Origin: JAKOVR01 sp031415655
Lineage (GTDB): Bacteria > Actinomycetota > Acidimicrobiia > Acidimicrobiales > Acidimicrobilacustridaceae
Direction: 5' to 3'
Assembly (NCBI GenBank): GCA_031415655.1
Contig: JANOSD010000071.1
Coordinates: 1 to 64,000 of the forward strand
DNA: 64,000 nt
Part shown: positions 41,432 through 50,630 of the stretch, piece after piece
How positions within the stretch are numbered: the first letter of the stretch is position 1
Layout: every line of letters begins with the position of its first letter
The notes under the pieces: generated by a model
The model's input: the letters and a program-made list of their open reading frames with translations, nothing else
Databases searched by the model: none
Told to the model about the DNA's origin: nothing
Program-made: the position numbers and the translations under genes

Positions 41432-42826
41432 TCAGGTACGAAAGATCGCCTCGACCTCGGCAACATGCTGAGCGACGTCCGGAGCGGTGGCGGCTTCGAG
41501 GTTCAACCGCAGCAGTGGTTCCGTGTTCGACGGCCGAAGGTTAAACCACCAATCGCCGAGGTCGACGGTAAGGCCATCGAGCCGATCTTGCGCCGCATCG
41601 GGGTGGTTGGCAGCGTAGGCCAAGGCAACGGTCTCGATAGATGCCTTCGGATCATCCACCTCAAAGTTGATTTCTCCGCTGGCGGCATAACGTTCGAAGG
41701 GTTTGCGGAGCTCGCTCAACCGCTCCCCCGACCGACTCAACTCTTCGAGCACCACCAACGCCGCGATGATGCCCGAGTCGGCCCGGAAGTTGTCCTGAAA
41801 GTAGTAGTGGCCGGAGTGTTCACCGCCGAACGCTGCCCCCGTGTCCGCCATGATCTTCTTGATCAAGGAGTGACCCACACGGGTGCGTATCGGCGTGCCA
41901 CCGTTCTCGCGGATCACTTCCGGGACCGCGTTCGAGCAAATCAGGTTGTGGAGGATCGTGGCGCCGGGGTGTTTCTTCAACATCACCTTCGCGACGATGG
42001 CCGTAGTCAGTGAACCGGAAAGCAACTCCGCCTTGTCGTCGACCAAGAACACACGGTCGGCGTCACCATCAAAAGCCAAGCCCACGTCGGCACCAAGTTC
42101 AAGCACACGAGCTTGGAGATCGCGCTGGTTCTCCGGCTGGATCGGATCGGCAGGGTGGTTGGGGAACGTGCCGTCAAGCTCACCGAAGAGCACGTCGAGC
42201 TGGAATGGAAGGCCGGCAAAGACGGCCGGTGCCACCAGCCCGCCCATGCCGTTGGCGGTATCGGCCACCACTTTCAGGGGTCGCAACAGTGTGTGGTCGA
42301 CGAAACTGTGCACGTGGGCTACGAAATCTGGCAAGGCGTCGTGTTCAGAAACTGTGGGTGCAGGATCGACCTCTACCGGCGCAATGCCCGCTATGGCCAT
42401 CGCCTTGATCGTTTGCAGCCCGGAGTCCTCACCAATTGGGCGCGCTCCGGCCAGACAGAGCTTGATTCCGTTGTATTGGGCGGGATTGTGGCTGGCGGTG
42501 AGCTGTGCTCCTGGTGCGTCGTAGCGGCCCGAGGCGAAGAAAAGCTCGTCGGTGGAACACAACCCCAGGTGCAGGACGGCGACACCCTGGCTCAGGATTC
42601 CTTTCGTGAACGCCGCCACCAGTTCGGGAGCGGTGGGTCGCATGTCGTGGGCCACAAGTACGCGCTCACACGAGCCACCGTCGTCGACAGCGAACCGAGC
42701 AAATGCTGCACCAAACGATTCGAACATCGGAGCGTCGAGTTGATCGGGCACGGTGCCGCGGATGTCGTATGCCTTGACTACTTGATCGAAACGGGCGGCC
42801 ACGGATGGGTCGGCGGGAGGCGTCAT
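41432..42826 (-). CDS. manB: phosphomannomutase/phosphoglucomutase
   Basis: 464 residues. Catalytic serine loop TASHNP (110-115, Ser112), metal loop DGDADR (253-258), sugar loop GGEHSGHYYF and phosphate loop RPSNTEPLLRLNLEA. The set is complete. It converts mannose-6-phosphate to mannose-1-phosphate for GDP-mannose; the GEHSGHYYF loop favours mannose over glucosamine. Confidence 0.93.
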   Translation of the reverse strand: MTPPADPSVAARFDQVVKAYDIRGTVPDQLDAPMFESFGAAFARFAVDDGGSCERVLVAHDMRPTAPELVAAFTKGILSQGVAVLHLGLCSTDELFFASGRYDAPGAQLTASHNPAQYNGIKLCLAGARPIGEDSGLQTIKAMAIAGIAPVEVDPAPTVSEHDALPDFVAHVHSFVDHTLLRPLKVVADTANGMGGLVAPAVFAGLPFQLDVLFGELDGTFPNHPADPIQPENQRDLQARVLELGADVGLAFDGDADRVFLVDDKAELLSGSLTTAIVAKVMLKKHPGATILHNLICSNAVPEVIRENGGTPIRTRVGHSLIKKIMADTGAAFGGEHSGHYYFQDNFRADSGIIAALVVLEELSRSGERLSELRKPFERYAASGEINFEVDDPKASIETVALAYAANHPDAAQDRLDGLTVDLGDWWFNLRPSNTEPLLRLNLEAATAPDVAQHVAEVEAIFRT

Positions 42827-42863
42827 AGGCGGCGCAGGCTACTCGCCTGATTCTCGGCGCCCG

Positions 42864-43760
42864 CTACAACGATGGCCGGAGCACGGTGGCATCCATGGGA
42901 GCGATGTCGTACACGCCCTGACGACCCCACGCCCGTATGCGGAAGAGATCACGAACTAGCCGACCGGCGTCTCGCACGACCTTTACCGTGGATCGATTGG
43001 AGTTCTCCACTCGTACCGGGACTTCCGTGAGCGACAGTCCCCACCGTTCCACGAGGTGAAACACCTCGACGTCGAACGCGAACCCATCGACGTGACTGTG
43101 GGCGAAGATGAGCCGGCCGATGTCGGAACGGAACGCCTTCAACCCGCATTGCGTATCGCGATGGTGAACCAACAGCACCAGCGTCGTGAGCCAGTTGATC
43201 ACTCGGCCGCCGATCTCCCGTAACCGTCCGGCCTTTACCAAGGTGGTGGTATCCGTGTGGCGCCGACTTCCAACGACAACATCCCAGCCCGCCTCTACTT
43301 GTTCGAGCAGGCCGAACAACTGATCCGGCGAGTACGAGAGATCGGCGTCGGTGAACGCCACGACCCGGCCGGTGGCGGCGAGCACACCAGCACGAACCGC
43401 TGCTCCCTTGCCCCGGTTCACTGGTTGACGAATGACAAGATCTGCGCCCGCTGCTTGCGCGCGATCGGCGGTGCCGTCATGGGAACCATCGTCCACCACG
43501 ACGATCTCGAGGCCTCCGGCTTGATCCACGGCCGACAACTCCGCCCGTAGCCGTTGGATCGCCACGCCGATCCGTTCCTCCCGATACGCCGGCACAATCA
43601 CGCTGAGACGTGCCGTCCCTGGAGGTTCGGGCCGCTTGTGACGAGTGACCATCGAGTGTTCAACACGATCGCGTCGAATCTGACGAGCTCGCAGCAATCG
43701 GGCCACCGCGCCGGCACTGGCAGCGGCGGTTCCCGCAATCGCGAATTGGCGACGATTCAC
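42864..43760 (-). CDS. family 2 glycosyltransferase, dolichyl-phosphate-glucose synthase-like
   Basis: 298 residues. N-terminal hydrophobic stretch, then SVIVPAYREERIG, VVDDGSHDGTADRA, NRGKGAAVRAGVLAATG and FTDADLSYSPDQ, the order of ALG5/DPM-type enzymes, and CGLKAFRSDIGRLIF late. It probably moves a sugar to a polyprenyl phosphate for use outside the membrane. Start GTG 43760 overlaps the stop of the large membrane protein, a likely partner. Confidence 0.85.
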   Translation of the reverse strand: MNRRQFAIAGTAAASAGAVARLLRARQIRRDRVEHSMVTRHKRPEPPGTARLSVIVPAYREERIGVAIQRLRAELSAVDQAGGLEIVVVDDGSHDGTADRAQAAGADLVIRQPVNRGKGAAVRAGVLAATGRVVAFTDADLSYSPDQLFGLLEQVEAGWDVVVGSRRHTDTTTLVKAGRLREIGGRVINWLTTLVLLVHHRDTQCGLKAFRSDIGRLIFAHSHVDGFAFDVEVFHLVERWGLSLTEVPVRVENSNRSTVKVVRDAGRLVRDLFRIRAWGRQGVYDIAPMDATVLRPSL

Positions 43761-46717
43761 GTGTCGGTCGGACTATCGGGGGGTGGCGATTCGAGCGGAA
43801 CTTCCGGAGATCCTTCTGCAGGGAACAGCGGCTCGTACTCCGCTGGCGCAAACGGTCCCTCGAGGCGATCGGCAGAGCCGCCGTCACCGTGAGACGGTGA
43901 GTCGGTCGCGTCGCGATCGAGTGCGGCCCAAACGTCGGTGCCATCAACGTCGTCTCCCAGCGACTGCGCTGGATCATCCACGGCCAACGATGCCAACCAC
44001 GGGTCGACTAAGGCGGGACCAGCTCCCGTCGGCCAGGATCCATCGGGCGAACCTGGCGATCCGCCGGGCAGTGGTCCTTCGGCGCCGGGTCGCCACTCCC
44101 GTTCACGTTCGCGACGTTTGCGTTCCGATCGCTCGGCCCACGTCGGTGGCATCACCACGGCTGGGCGGCGAAAGAGAAACACGGCGCCGGCTATGCCGAT
44201 CAAGAAAAGGGCCCAGGCGAAATAGTCGACGTTCGTGTAGCCATAGCTCAGCACCACGTGGCTCTCCGTGGGCACGACCACCATCAGGTTTGGGGTCGCC
44301 CGCCACGGTCCGTCGGCACCACTGGCCTGCCAGTTGGGGAAGTAGGACGAACGCACCACGACCGGGACGCCCACCCGATCGACGTCGAACTCGATGCGGT
44401 CGTTGCTGGTGCGAATATTCGAGACCTCGACAGGGTCGAGTGGTAGGAGCCCTGGACCCTCGCCGGTGTTGACCCGCTGCCAGTTCGCCGGCCCCGAGTC
44501 GGTGAGGGTGACGTCCCACGCTTCGGGGTTTTGATACCAGGCGACGACGGGCTTAAGCCACGCTTCCCCTCCACCGGTCACTCCTTCGAGCACCGCTGGC
44601 TGATACGGGAGCGGGGCGACGAGCTGATTGTTGCCGCCCACTTCAAAGACCACCCAGGGCCCGTAGGTAGCCGCTACCGAAAGATCAGGGTGCTTTCGAC
44701 CGAGCGTTTGCATGCCGTCGGACACGGCCATGTAGTACTTCACGCCGAGCATTTGGAGGTGTTTCACCCCCATGTCGAAGTCTTCCTCCGACGGGGGTCC
44801 CGGACCGTAGGGCAGGTCGCGCTGGGCATTCGACGGGCCGGTGGAGAGTTGGTCCTGGTTGAGGAAGTGGTAGGGCGTGGTAGCGGAGGCCTCGAAGTAG
44901 AGCCCCTCCATCGATCCGATGCAGCCGTCGGTCCAGAAGGGAAGCAGCATCAACGCCATCGGCGTACCGAAACGATCGTGTTGTTCTTCGTGCTCCCACA
45001 TCGCCCGACCGCAGCCGTTTTGGCGACCAAGTCCCGCCATCGTCTGCGTGATGCCGTAGTACTCCGGGTAGGCCTCTTTGCCTTCGTAGCCGGTGTAGTT
45101 CCATCGAGCCCAAGACGAGATAAAGGAGCTCTCTTTGGTGGCAAACATTCCGCCGACTGCGGGAAGTTCTTTGCTGGGCCAGTAGTACACCCCGGAAGCC
45201 GTATCAAGGCTTCCCCCCACCATCGACCGCAGTGGAAGCGCCACCATTCCAATTCCCACCGCCATTCCTGCGAGAGCTGTGGCCGCAGTGATCGCACGAA
45301 CGGGCCGCATGACGTCGCGCGCCACGAGCAACGACAGAAGCCGACCAATCTCGGCCACTCCGAGGGCGGCGAGGAGGTAGAGCGAAAGGTAGTAGAAGGG
45401 GAGCAGCCGAGCATTCCAAAGCCGGCCCTGCGGCGCCAGAATGAAGCCGGCGGCGAACACCACCGATACGCAGGTCAGGAAGATTCCGGAGCGGCGGCCC
45501 CAGATCAACGACAACAGTGCACCGGCCGCCGCACCCAGCATGATCCACGAAATCTTGGGGCTGTCGACCAGTTGTGGATCAAGCTTCACGCGGGAGTACA
45601 GCATGTTGGCGTAGTCGGTTTTCTTCTCCCATCCCATGTCGTTCATGTATTTGTGTTGGAGGTAGAACGGCACGAACCAAAAGGCCGTGAGCAGCCCTCC
45701 CACCGCCAAAACCGGGAACCAAACCTTTAGGCGCGCCCACCCCGCGGTCACCCCACCGAAACCCAGAAGAAGCAGCACCGCACCCGCAAGGGGGAGGTTG
45801 AGATCGGTGTCGGCAACGTGGCTGAAATCGCCTTCCGGGCCGCGGGCAAACCAGGCCAGGCCCACGGATCCCAAAAGCACAGGAACTCCAACCAGCGCGA
45901 AACGCCGAGCCCGCCAGGCCGGATATACCACCAGCATCACGAACGTGCACACCACGACGAAGATGAGAGGGATCAAGTGGTTCAGGCCCACAAGGGCGAG
46001 CGTTACCGCCGCCCAACCCCGGCACCTTCCGGTACGAAGCGCCTTCGACAGGAAACCGAGGTACAACACTGCGCAGCTCAAGCTGATCGAAAAGGCGAAC
46101 TCTCCGGCCAGCGTCGAGGGGATGTTTCCGCCGTAGATCGAAAACCCACGATCGAACAAGAACATCGTGGCCCCCACGGCGAACAGCGGTGGGCCCGGGA
46201 ATGGCGTATCGCTCAGCTTTCCGAACGCCCACGCCGCAATGGGAAGCGTGAGCACGCCACTCACCGTGACGAGTTTGAAGGCAACCCCATACGGCAGAAC
46301 GAAGGAGAGCAGGGCAATCGCCAGCGACGGCAACACCATGTAGAACTGATAGGCCGGGAACCCGGCGTACCAGTCCGGCGTCCACCCGGCCAGCCGACCC
46401 TGGGGCAACAGGTGATCGCGCAGGAATGCTGGGCCCCACACGTGGGCACCCATGTCGCCACCCGACGGCGTGTTGTCGGCCACCACGTTGCCGAGCACTG
46501 AACCCTGCGACACCTGACTCCAGACAAACACCACGCAACAACCCACCACAAAGAGGCTTACGAACGCTTCCGCCGGCAGGTCGACGAACCAATTCCAGAG
46601 TCGGGTTCGGCCCCGCACCGGGCCGGTTGGCTCGGGTGTGGGCAGGTGGTCGATGGGACCCTTTTCGGAAGGCACGTCGGCCGACAATGGGGCGGAGGAA
46701 GGCTGAAGGTCAAGCAT
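43757..46717 (-). CDS. very large polytopic membrane protein, GT-C-like
   Basis: 986 residues. About a dozen hydrophobic segments fill residues 35-500 (WFVDLPAEAFVSLFVVGCCV first), with the periplasmic loop DNTPSGGDMGAHVWGPAFLRDHLLPQGRLAGW typical of 6-pyruvoyl-tetrahydropterin-synthase-related or GT-C glycosyltransferase proteins. A large soluble domain (500-830), one more membrane helix and a disordered Pro/Asp-rich tail follow. The early DMGAH loop may supply the catalytic Asp. Probably uses lipid-linked sugar from the next gene. Confidence 0.75.
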   Translation of the reverse strand: MLDLQPSSAPLSADVPSEKGPIDHLPTPEPTGPVRGRTRLWNWFVDLPAEAFVSLFVVGCCVVFVWSQVSQGSVLGNVVADNTPSGGDMGAHVWGPAFLRDHLLPQGRLAGWTPDWYAGFPAYQFYMVLPSLAIALLSFVLPYGVAFKLVTVSGVLTLPIAAWAFGKLSDTPFPGPPLFAVGATMFLFDRGFSIYGGNIPSTLAGEFAFSISLSCAVLYLGFLSKALRTGRCRGWAAVTLALVGLNHLIPLIFVVVCTFVMLVVYPAWRARRFALVGVPVLLGSVGLAWFARGPEGDFSHVADTDLNLPLAGAVLLLLGFGGVTAGWARLKVWFPVLAVGGLLTAFWFVPFYLQHKYMNDMGWEKKTDYANMLYSRVKLDPQLVDSPKISWIMLGAAAGALLSLIWGRRSGIFLTCVSVVFAAGFILAPQGRLWNARLLPFYYLSLYLLAALGVAEIGRLLSLLVARDVMRPVRAITAATALAGMAVGIGMVALPLRSMVGGSLDTASGVYYWPSKELPAVGGMFATKESSFISSWARWNYTGYEGKEAYPEYYGITQTMAGLGRQNGCGRAMWEHEEQHDRFGTPMALMLLPFWTDGCIGSMEGLYFEASATTPYHFLNQDQLSTGPSNAQRDLPYGPGPPSEEDFDMGVKHLQMLGVKYYMAVSDGMQTLGRKHPDLSVAATYGPWVVFEVGGNNQLVAPLPYQPAVLEGVTGGGEAWLKPVVAWYQNPEAWDVTLTDSGPANWQRVNTGEGPGLLPLDPVEVSNIRTSNDRIEFDVDRVGVPVVVRSSYFPNWQASGADGPWRATPNLMVVVPTESHVVLSYGYTNVDYFAWALFLIGIAGAVFLFRRPAVVMPPTWAERSERKRREREREWRPGAEGPLPGGSPGSPDGSWPTGAGPALVDPWLASLAVDDPAQSLGDDVDGTDVWAALDRDATDSPSHGDGGSADRLEGPFAPAEYEPLFPAEGSPEVPLESPPPDSPTDT

Positions 46718-46803
46718 GAGTCAGGAGATCGTGCCAAATTTCGAGGGGTGGATGGTGTCACCATCAACCGCGCAGCACTGATGGGACCTTGAACGACGGC
46801 AAC

Positions 46804-47733
46804 TCACCGCAGGTTCCAGACGGCGATTGCCACCGTGGTGAGGCCAAACCCGATGTGGGCCCACACCGCCGGGCCGATACGTCCGTGGCGCATCGCCAGC
46901 ACCCCCGCCGCTACGCCGAACACGAAGAACCCGGCAAAGTTCGTTGGGTCAAAGTGGAAGAACGCGAAGACGAGCGCGGTGAGCACTATGGCGTTGGTGG
47001 AGCCGACGCGTCGCTCCATCATTCGCAACGTGAGGCCACGAAAGAAGACCTCCTCGAAGATCGGCGCACAGATACCCACGAACACAAGCAGCGCCACGAC
47101 ACCCAACGGCTCGATCGACTGCTCAATCACCTGTCGCGTCGAAGCGTCGGCCTCCGGACGCCCGAGTGCCTTGCCAACGAGCCAGGCGATTCCCGGAACG
47201 CCCGGCCACTTGAGGACGATGCCGATCGGCAGCCCCCACCAAATATCGGAAGCCTGAAATCGCAATCCGATGAGGCGGGTAATGCCCGGTCCGTAACGCC
47301 AGGCGAGAATCGGGATTGGTGCGGCGAGTGTGAGCCAGAGCGGCGCCTGCAACAGGAGTTGCACCGCCAGTGAAAGGTCGCCAAAGCTTCGGACTACTTC
47401 GTAGGGCATGCCGGCCGACAGGCGGCCGACGGCGTTGCCCGTGGCGAATCCCGGCCCACCGGGCGCCGTCAAACTGAGACCGGCGACGGCAGCAACGGCG
47501 ACGTACACCAACGTCGACAGAATCTGGGCGCCAATGATTCCACCGATGATCGCTACCAACCCGGCCGGTGGCGGGATGTAGGACTTGGACGCCACCGAAA
47601 AAGTTGTGGAAGGGTCCGGTTCGTGCTCGATTTCGACTTCGTTCTTTCCCGCGACCGGTTCAACCACCGTTGTGCCAGGAAAATCCACTTCGCCACCCCT
47701 GGCGCGCGGTCGACGAGCTCGAGGGGTAGCCAC
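46804..47733 (-). CDS. CPBP intramembrane metalloprotease
   Basis: 309 residues with a basic Arg/Pro-rich cytoplasmic head of about 50 residues, then eight hydrophobic segments. Catalytic motifs PIFEEVFFRGLTLR (EExxxR), FAFFHFDP (FxxxH) and the late histidine AHIGFGLTT are present. CPBP/Abi proteases cleave or modify membrane or prenyl-linked substrates; the target is unknown. Confidence 0.87.
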   Translation of the reverse strand: MATPRARRPRARGGEVDFPGTTVVEPVAGKNEVEIEHEPDPSTTFSVASKSYIPPPAGLVAIIGGIIGAQILSTLVYVAVAAVAGLSLTAPGGPGFATGNAVGRLSAGMPYEVVRSFGDLSLAVQLLLQAPLWLTLAAPIPILAWRYGPGITRLIGLRFQASDIWWGLPIGIVLKWPGVPGIAWLVGKALGRPEADASTRQVIEQSIEPLGVVALLVFVGICAPIFEEVFFRGLTLRMMERRVGSTNAIVLTALVFAFFHFDPTNFAGFFVFGVAAGVLAMRHGRIGPAVWAHIGFGLTTVAIAVWNLR

Positions 47734-47857
47734 CTGGGCAGGCTACCGAGCCTCCCCCGCCGCTCGGAAACGTCTCGCCTTCGAGGCCCCGTTGGGGTCC
47801 GACTTCCGACGTTGAACATCCACCGCCCCAGCGATCAAGGCCGGTAGCTTGTGATGT

Positions 47858-48097
47858 ATGAGTCGTCATTGTGCCCGGCCCGGGTGTAACCAGAACTCGG
47901 TCGCGACCCTCGCCTATGACTACGCCGCCCGCACGGTGTGGATCGACGATGTCGCGCCAGAAAGCCATCCCGCGACCTACGACCTCTGCCTCCGACACGC
48001 CACAAACCTCCGGGTGCCCCTGGGATGGCAACTGCGAGACCGTCGCGCCACCCGCGCCGAGGCGGTACGTCTCCCAGGCATTGCCCACGCCAGCTGA
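47858..48097 (+). CDS. DUF3499 family protein
   Basis: 79 residues. MSRHCARPGCNQNSVATLAY and YDLCLRHATNLRVPLGWQL are the conserved DUF3499 pattern with four cysteine/histidine positions (CxxxxC, CxxH) that could bind zinc. The family is confined to Actinobacteria. In Mycobacterium its gene lies next to whiB2 and fbiA; no whiB gene is seen in this window. Confidence 0.88.
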   Translation: MSRHCARPGCNQNSVATLAYDYAARTVWIDDVAPESHPATYDLCLRHATNLRVPLGWQLRDRRATRAEAVRLPGIAHAS

Positions 48098-48164
48098 CGT
48101 CACGGCCACGCGAAACTTGCCTCCGCGCACAAGGATTGCCGACCTCATCTCGTAGGCTGACGAC

Positions 48165-50147
48165 ATGATGCCTGATGCTTCGTCGCCACGCGACGACGAC
48201 CGTCCCAAGGGCCAGCGTTTCGGTGGCGAACAGGGTTGGCCCAAATGGACGATTTGGTTGCTCGCCGGTGCCGTGATTGCCCTCTTGGTGATTCCCGCCC
48301 TTATCCGGCCAAGTGGTGGGCCGCCGATGTCGTATGGCGAGTTCCTCCAGAACCTGCGAGACGACAAGGTCGCATCGGCGGAACTCGACAATCGCACGGG
48401 CGACGTCACGGGGAAGCTGCGCGAGAACAGCACTGCGTTCACTACCACCGCGCCGCTAAAACCGTCCGATGACGACCTGAAGCTGATGTCCGATCGCGGC
48501 GTGAAGTTCGCCTCGAACGATGCCAGCGGCTGGGTAAACCTGCTCACGTTGATGTTGCCACTCGTGTTGATCGTAGGGTTTTTCCTCTGGATGCAGCGGC
48601 GGGCGCAAGGTCAGATGGGCGGGATAATGTCGATTGGGCGCTCCCGGGCCAAGACCTATTCGTCAGAACGGCCCGGCACCACCTTCGCTGACGTGGCCGG
48701 TTACGAGGGGGTAAAACGGGAGGTAACGGAGGTCATCGACTTCCTCAAGTACCCCGAGAAGTTTGCCGAGATTGGTGCCCGAGTACCCAAGGGCGTACTC
48801 CTCGTGGGGCCACCCGGCACCGGTAAGACGCTCATTGCTCGTGCGGTCGCCGGAGAAGCGGGCGTTCCTTTTCTTTCGGTGAGCGGCTCGGACTTCATGG
48901 AGATGTTTGTCGGCGTCGGCGCCAGCCGTGTGCGAGACCTCTTCCAGACCGCCCGAAAGATGGGCCGGGCGATTATTTTCGTTGACGAGATCGACTCCAT
49001 CGGACGCAAACGTGGGGCCGGACTCGGCGGTGGCCATGACGAGCGGGAACAAACACTCAATCAGATGCTGTCGGAAATGGACGGATTCGAGGTCACCACG
49101 GGCATTGTGATGATCGCCGCCACCAACCGGCCCGACGTGCTCGACCCTGCCCTCCTGCGGCCCGGGCGTTTCGACCGTCAGGTCGTGGTGCCGCTTCCTG
49201 AACTCGCTGACCGCAAGGAAATCCTGGAGGTGCATTGTCGGCACAAACGCATGGGCCCTGACGTCGACCTCGACATTGTTTCGCGGGGCACACCCGGAAT
49301 GAGTGGTGCTGACCTCTCAAACTTGGTGAACGAAGCGGCGCTCTTCGCTGTCCGCCAAGGTGCGTCAGAGATTGCCATGAACCACTTCGAACAGGCGCGC
49401 GATCGGGTGCTGATGGGCCTCCGGCGCGACTCGATGGCGCTTTCCGATCGAGAAAAGGAAGCCATCGCCTACCACGAAGCAGGTCACGCTATTTGTGCCT
49501 CGGTGCTTCCCACCGCAGACCCCGTACACAAGGTCACGATCATTCCCTCCGGTATGGCGCTGGGCGTCACCATGCAGCTCCCGCTCGAGGAACGTCACAT
49601 CTACCAGCAGGACTACATCGAAGACCGTCTCGTGGTGATGATGGGCGGACGAATGGCCGAAGAGTTGGTGTACGGCGTAGCGAGCACCGGCGCCAACAAC
49701 GATCTTGTTCGAGCCACGCAGAGCGCCCGCAAGATGGTCAGGGAATGGGGCATGTCGCCCCGTATGGGACCGATGGCGTGGGGCGACAACGATCAGGTGT
49801 TCCTCGGCGAGGATCTTGTACACACCCGCGACTACAGCGACGATACGGCGCGAGTGATCGACGAGGAAACTGAACGTATCCTCCGTGATCAGGAGGGCCG
49901 TTGCCGTGTGCTGCTGACCGAAAACCGCCGGGCGCTCGACCTCGTGGCTCGAGCGCTGCTCGAACACGAAACGATCGATGGCACCGAAGTAGACCGACTC
50001 GTCGATCTCGCTCGTAGCGGTGGAGCGGCCGACACACCATCCGTTCCGCCTTCCTCCCTCCCGCCGGTTGTTCCCGAGATCGTTGTCGCAGAGATGGATC
50101 CCGAGATCGTCCCCCCCGACGTGGTACCGATCGCGCCGGAGTTCTGA
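48165..50147 (+). CDS. ftsH: ATP-dependent membrane zinc metalloprotease FtsH
   Basis: 660 residues. Two N-terminal helices (about 30-48 and 124-143) enclose a short outer domain. AAA+ Walker A GPPGTGKT (215-222), Walker B IIFVDEIDSIG, second region of homology ATNRPDVLDPALLRPGRFDR, and zinc motif HEAGH (437-441) are complete, so it should degrade membrane and regulatory proteins. A proline-rich tail ends the chain. ATG at 48168 is an equal start. Not in the usual tilS-hpt-ftsH-folE setting. Confidence 0.94.
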   Translation: MMPDASSPRDDDRPKGQRFGGEQGWPKWTIWLLAGAVIALLVIPALIRPSGGPPMSYGEFLQNLRDDKVASAELDNRTGDVTGKLRENSTAFTTTAPLKPSDDDLKLMSDRGVKFASNDASGWVNLLTLMLPLVLIVGFFLWMQRRAQGQMGGIMSIGRSRAKTYSSERPGTTFADVAGYEGVKREVTEVIDFLKYPEKFAEIGARVPKGVLLVGPPGTGKTLIARAVAGEAGVPFLSVSGSDFMEMFVGVGASRVRDLFQTARKMGRAIIFVDEIDSIGRKRGAGLGGGHDEREQTLNQMLSEMDGFEVTTGIVMIAATNRPDVLDPALLRPGRFDRQVVVPLPELADRKEILEVHCRHKRMGPDVDLDIVSRGTPGMSGADLSNLVNEAALFAVRQGASEIAMNHFEQARDRVLMGLRRDSMALSDREKEAIAYHEAGHAICASVLPTADPVHKVTIIPSGMALGVTMQLPLEERHIYQQDYIEDRLVVMMGGRMAEELVYGVASTGANNDLVRATQSARKMVREWGMSPRMGPMAWGDNDQVFLGEDLVHTRDYSDDTARVIDEETERILRDQEGRCRVLLTENRRALDLVARALLEHETIDGTEVDRLVDLARSGGAADTPSVPPSSLPPVVPEIVVAEMDPEIVPPDVVPIAPEF

Positions 50148-50164
50148 GTCGGCGAGCGGGTTCG

Positions 50165-50620
50165 CTACTGAGTCTGACCGTGATCGCACCCCTCGGGCGT
50201 TGACCCGGGTTCTCGTACCTCGGCCACGGTGGCCCAAAGATCGGTCGCCGTTACCGGGCCAACGAAGGATGTGCGAACTACTCCCTCGGCGTCGGCCACC
50301 AGAACCATCGGAACGGCGTCGATGGCGTAACGGCGGTGGACATCGCCACGCACGCCAACCTCCACCACGTCGATCGCCACCTCGGGCGATTCGAGGGCCT
50401 GAACCTTGAGCGTAAGGTCGGCACAGGTGTCGCACGTCGCGGAGGTAAAGGCCACCACGAGCCACGGTGCCGCCGGCCCTGCGAAGTCGCGGCGATCGAG
50501 CTGCGCTGGCACCACAAAACGTGCGCCGGCCGGGGCGTCCGTCCGAGTGCGAACGTTGAGTATCGCCGCCGCCGCTCCGGCAATCATGAGGAGCACCGTG
50601 GCCAGTAGAAAACGATCCAT
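50165..50620 (-). CDS. membrane-anchored thioredoxin-like protein
   Basis: 151 residues. N-terminal anchor (LATVLLMIAGAAAAIL), then a thioredoxin fold whose active site is SATCDTCADL (CxxC), and cis-proline DAVPMVLVADAEGVV. It probably exchanges disulfides outside the membrane. Convergent with ftsH and only 11 nt after the DUF5719 gene. Confidence 0.78.
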   Translation of the reverse strand: MDRFLLATVLLMIAGAAAAILNVRTRTDAPAGARFVVPAQLDRRDFAGPAAPWLVVAFTSATCDTCADLTLKVQALESPEVAIDVVEVGVRGDVHRRYAIDAVPMVLVADAEGVVRTSFVGPVTATDLWATVAEVREPGSTPEGCDHGQTQ

Positions 50621-50630
50621 GGGACCGACG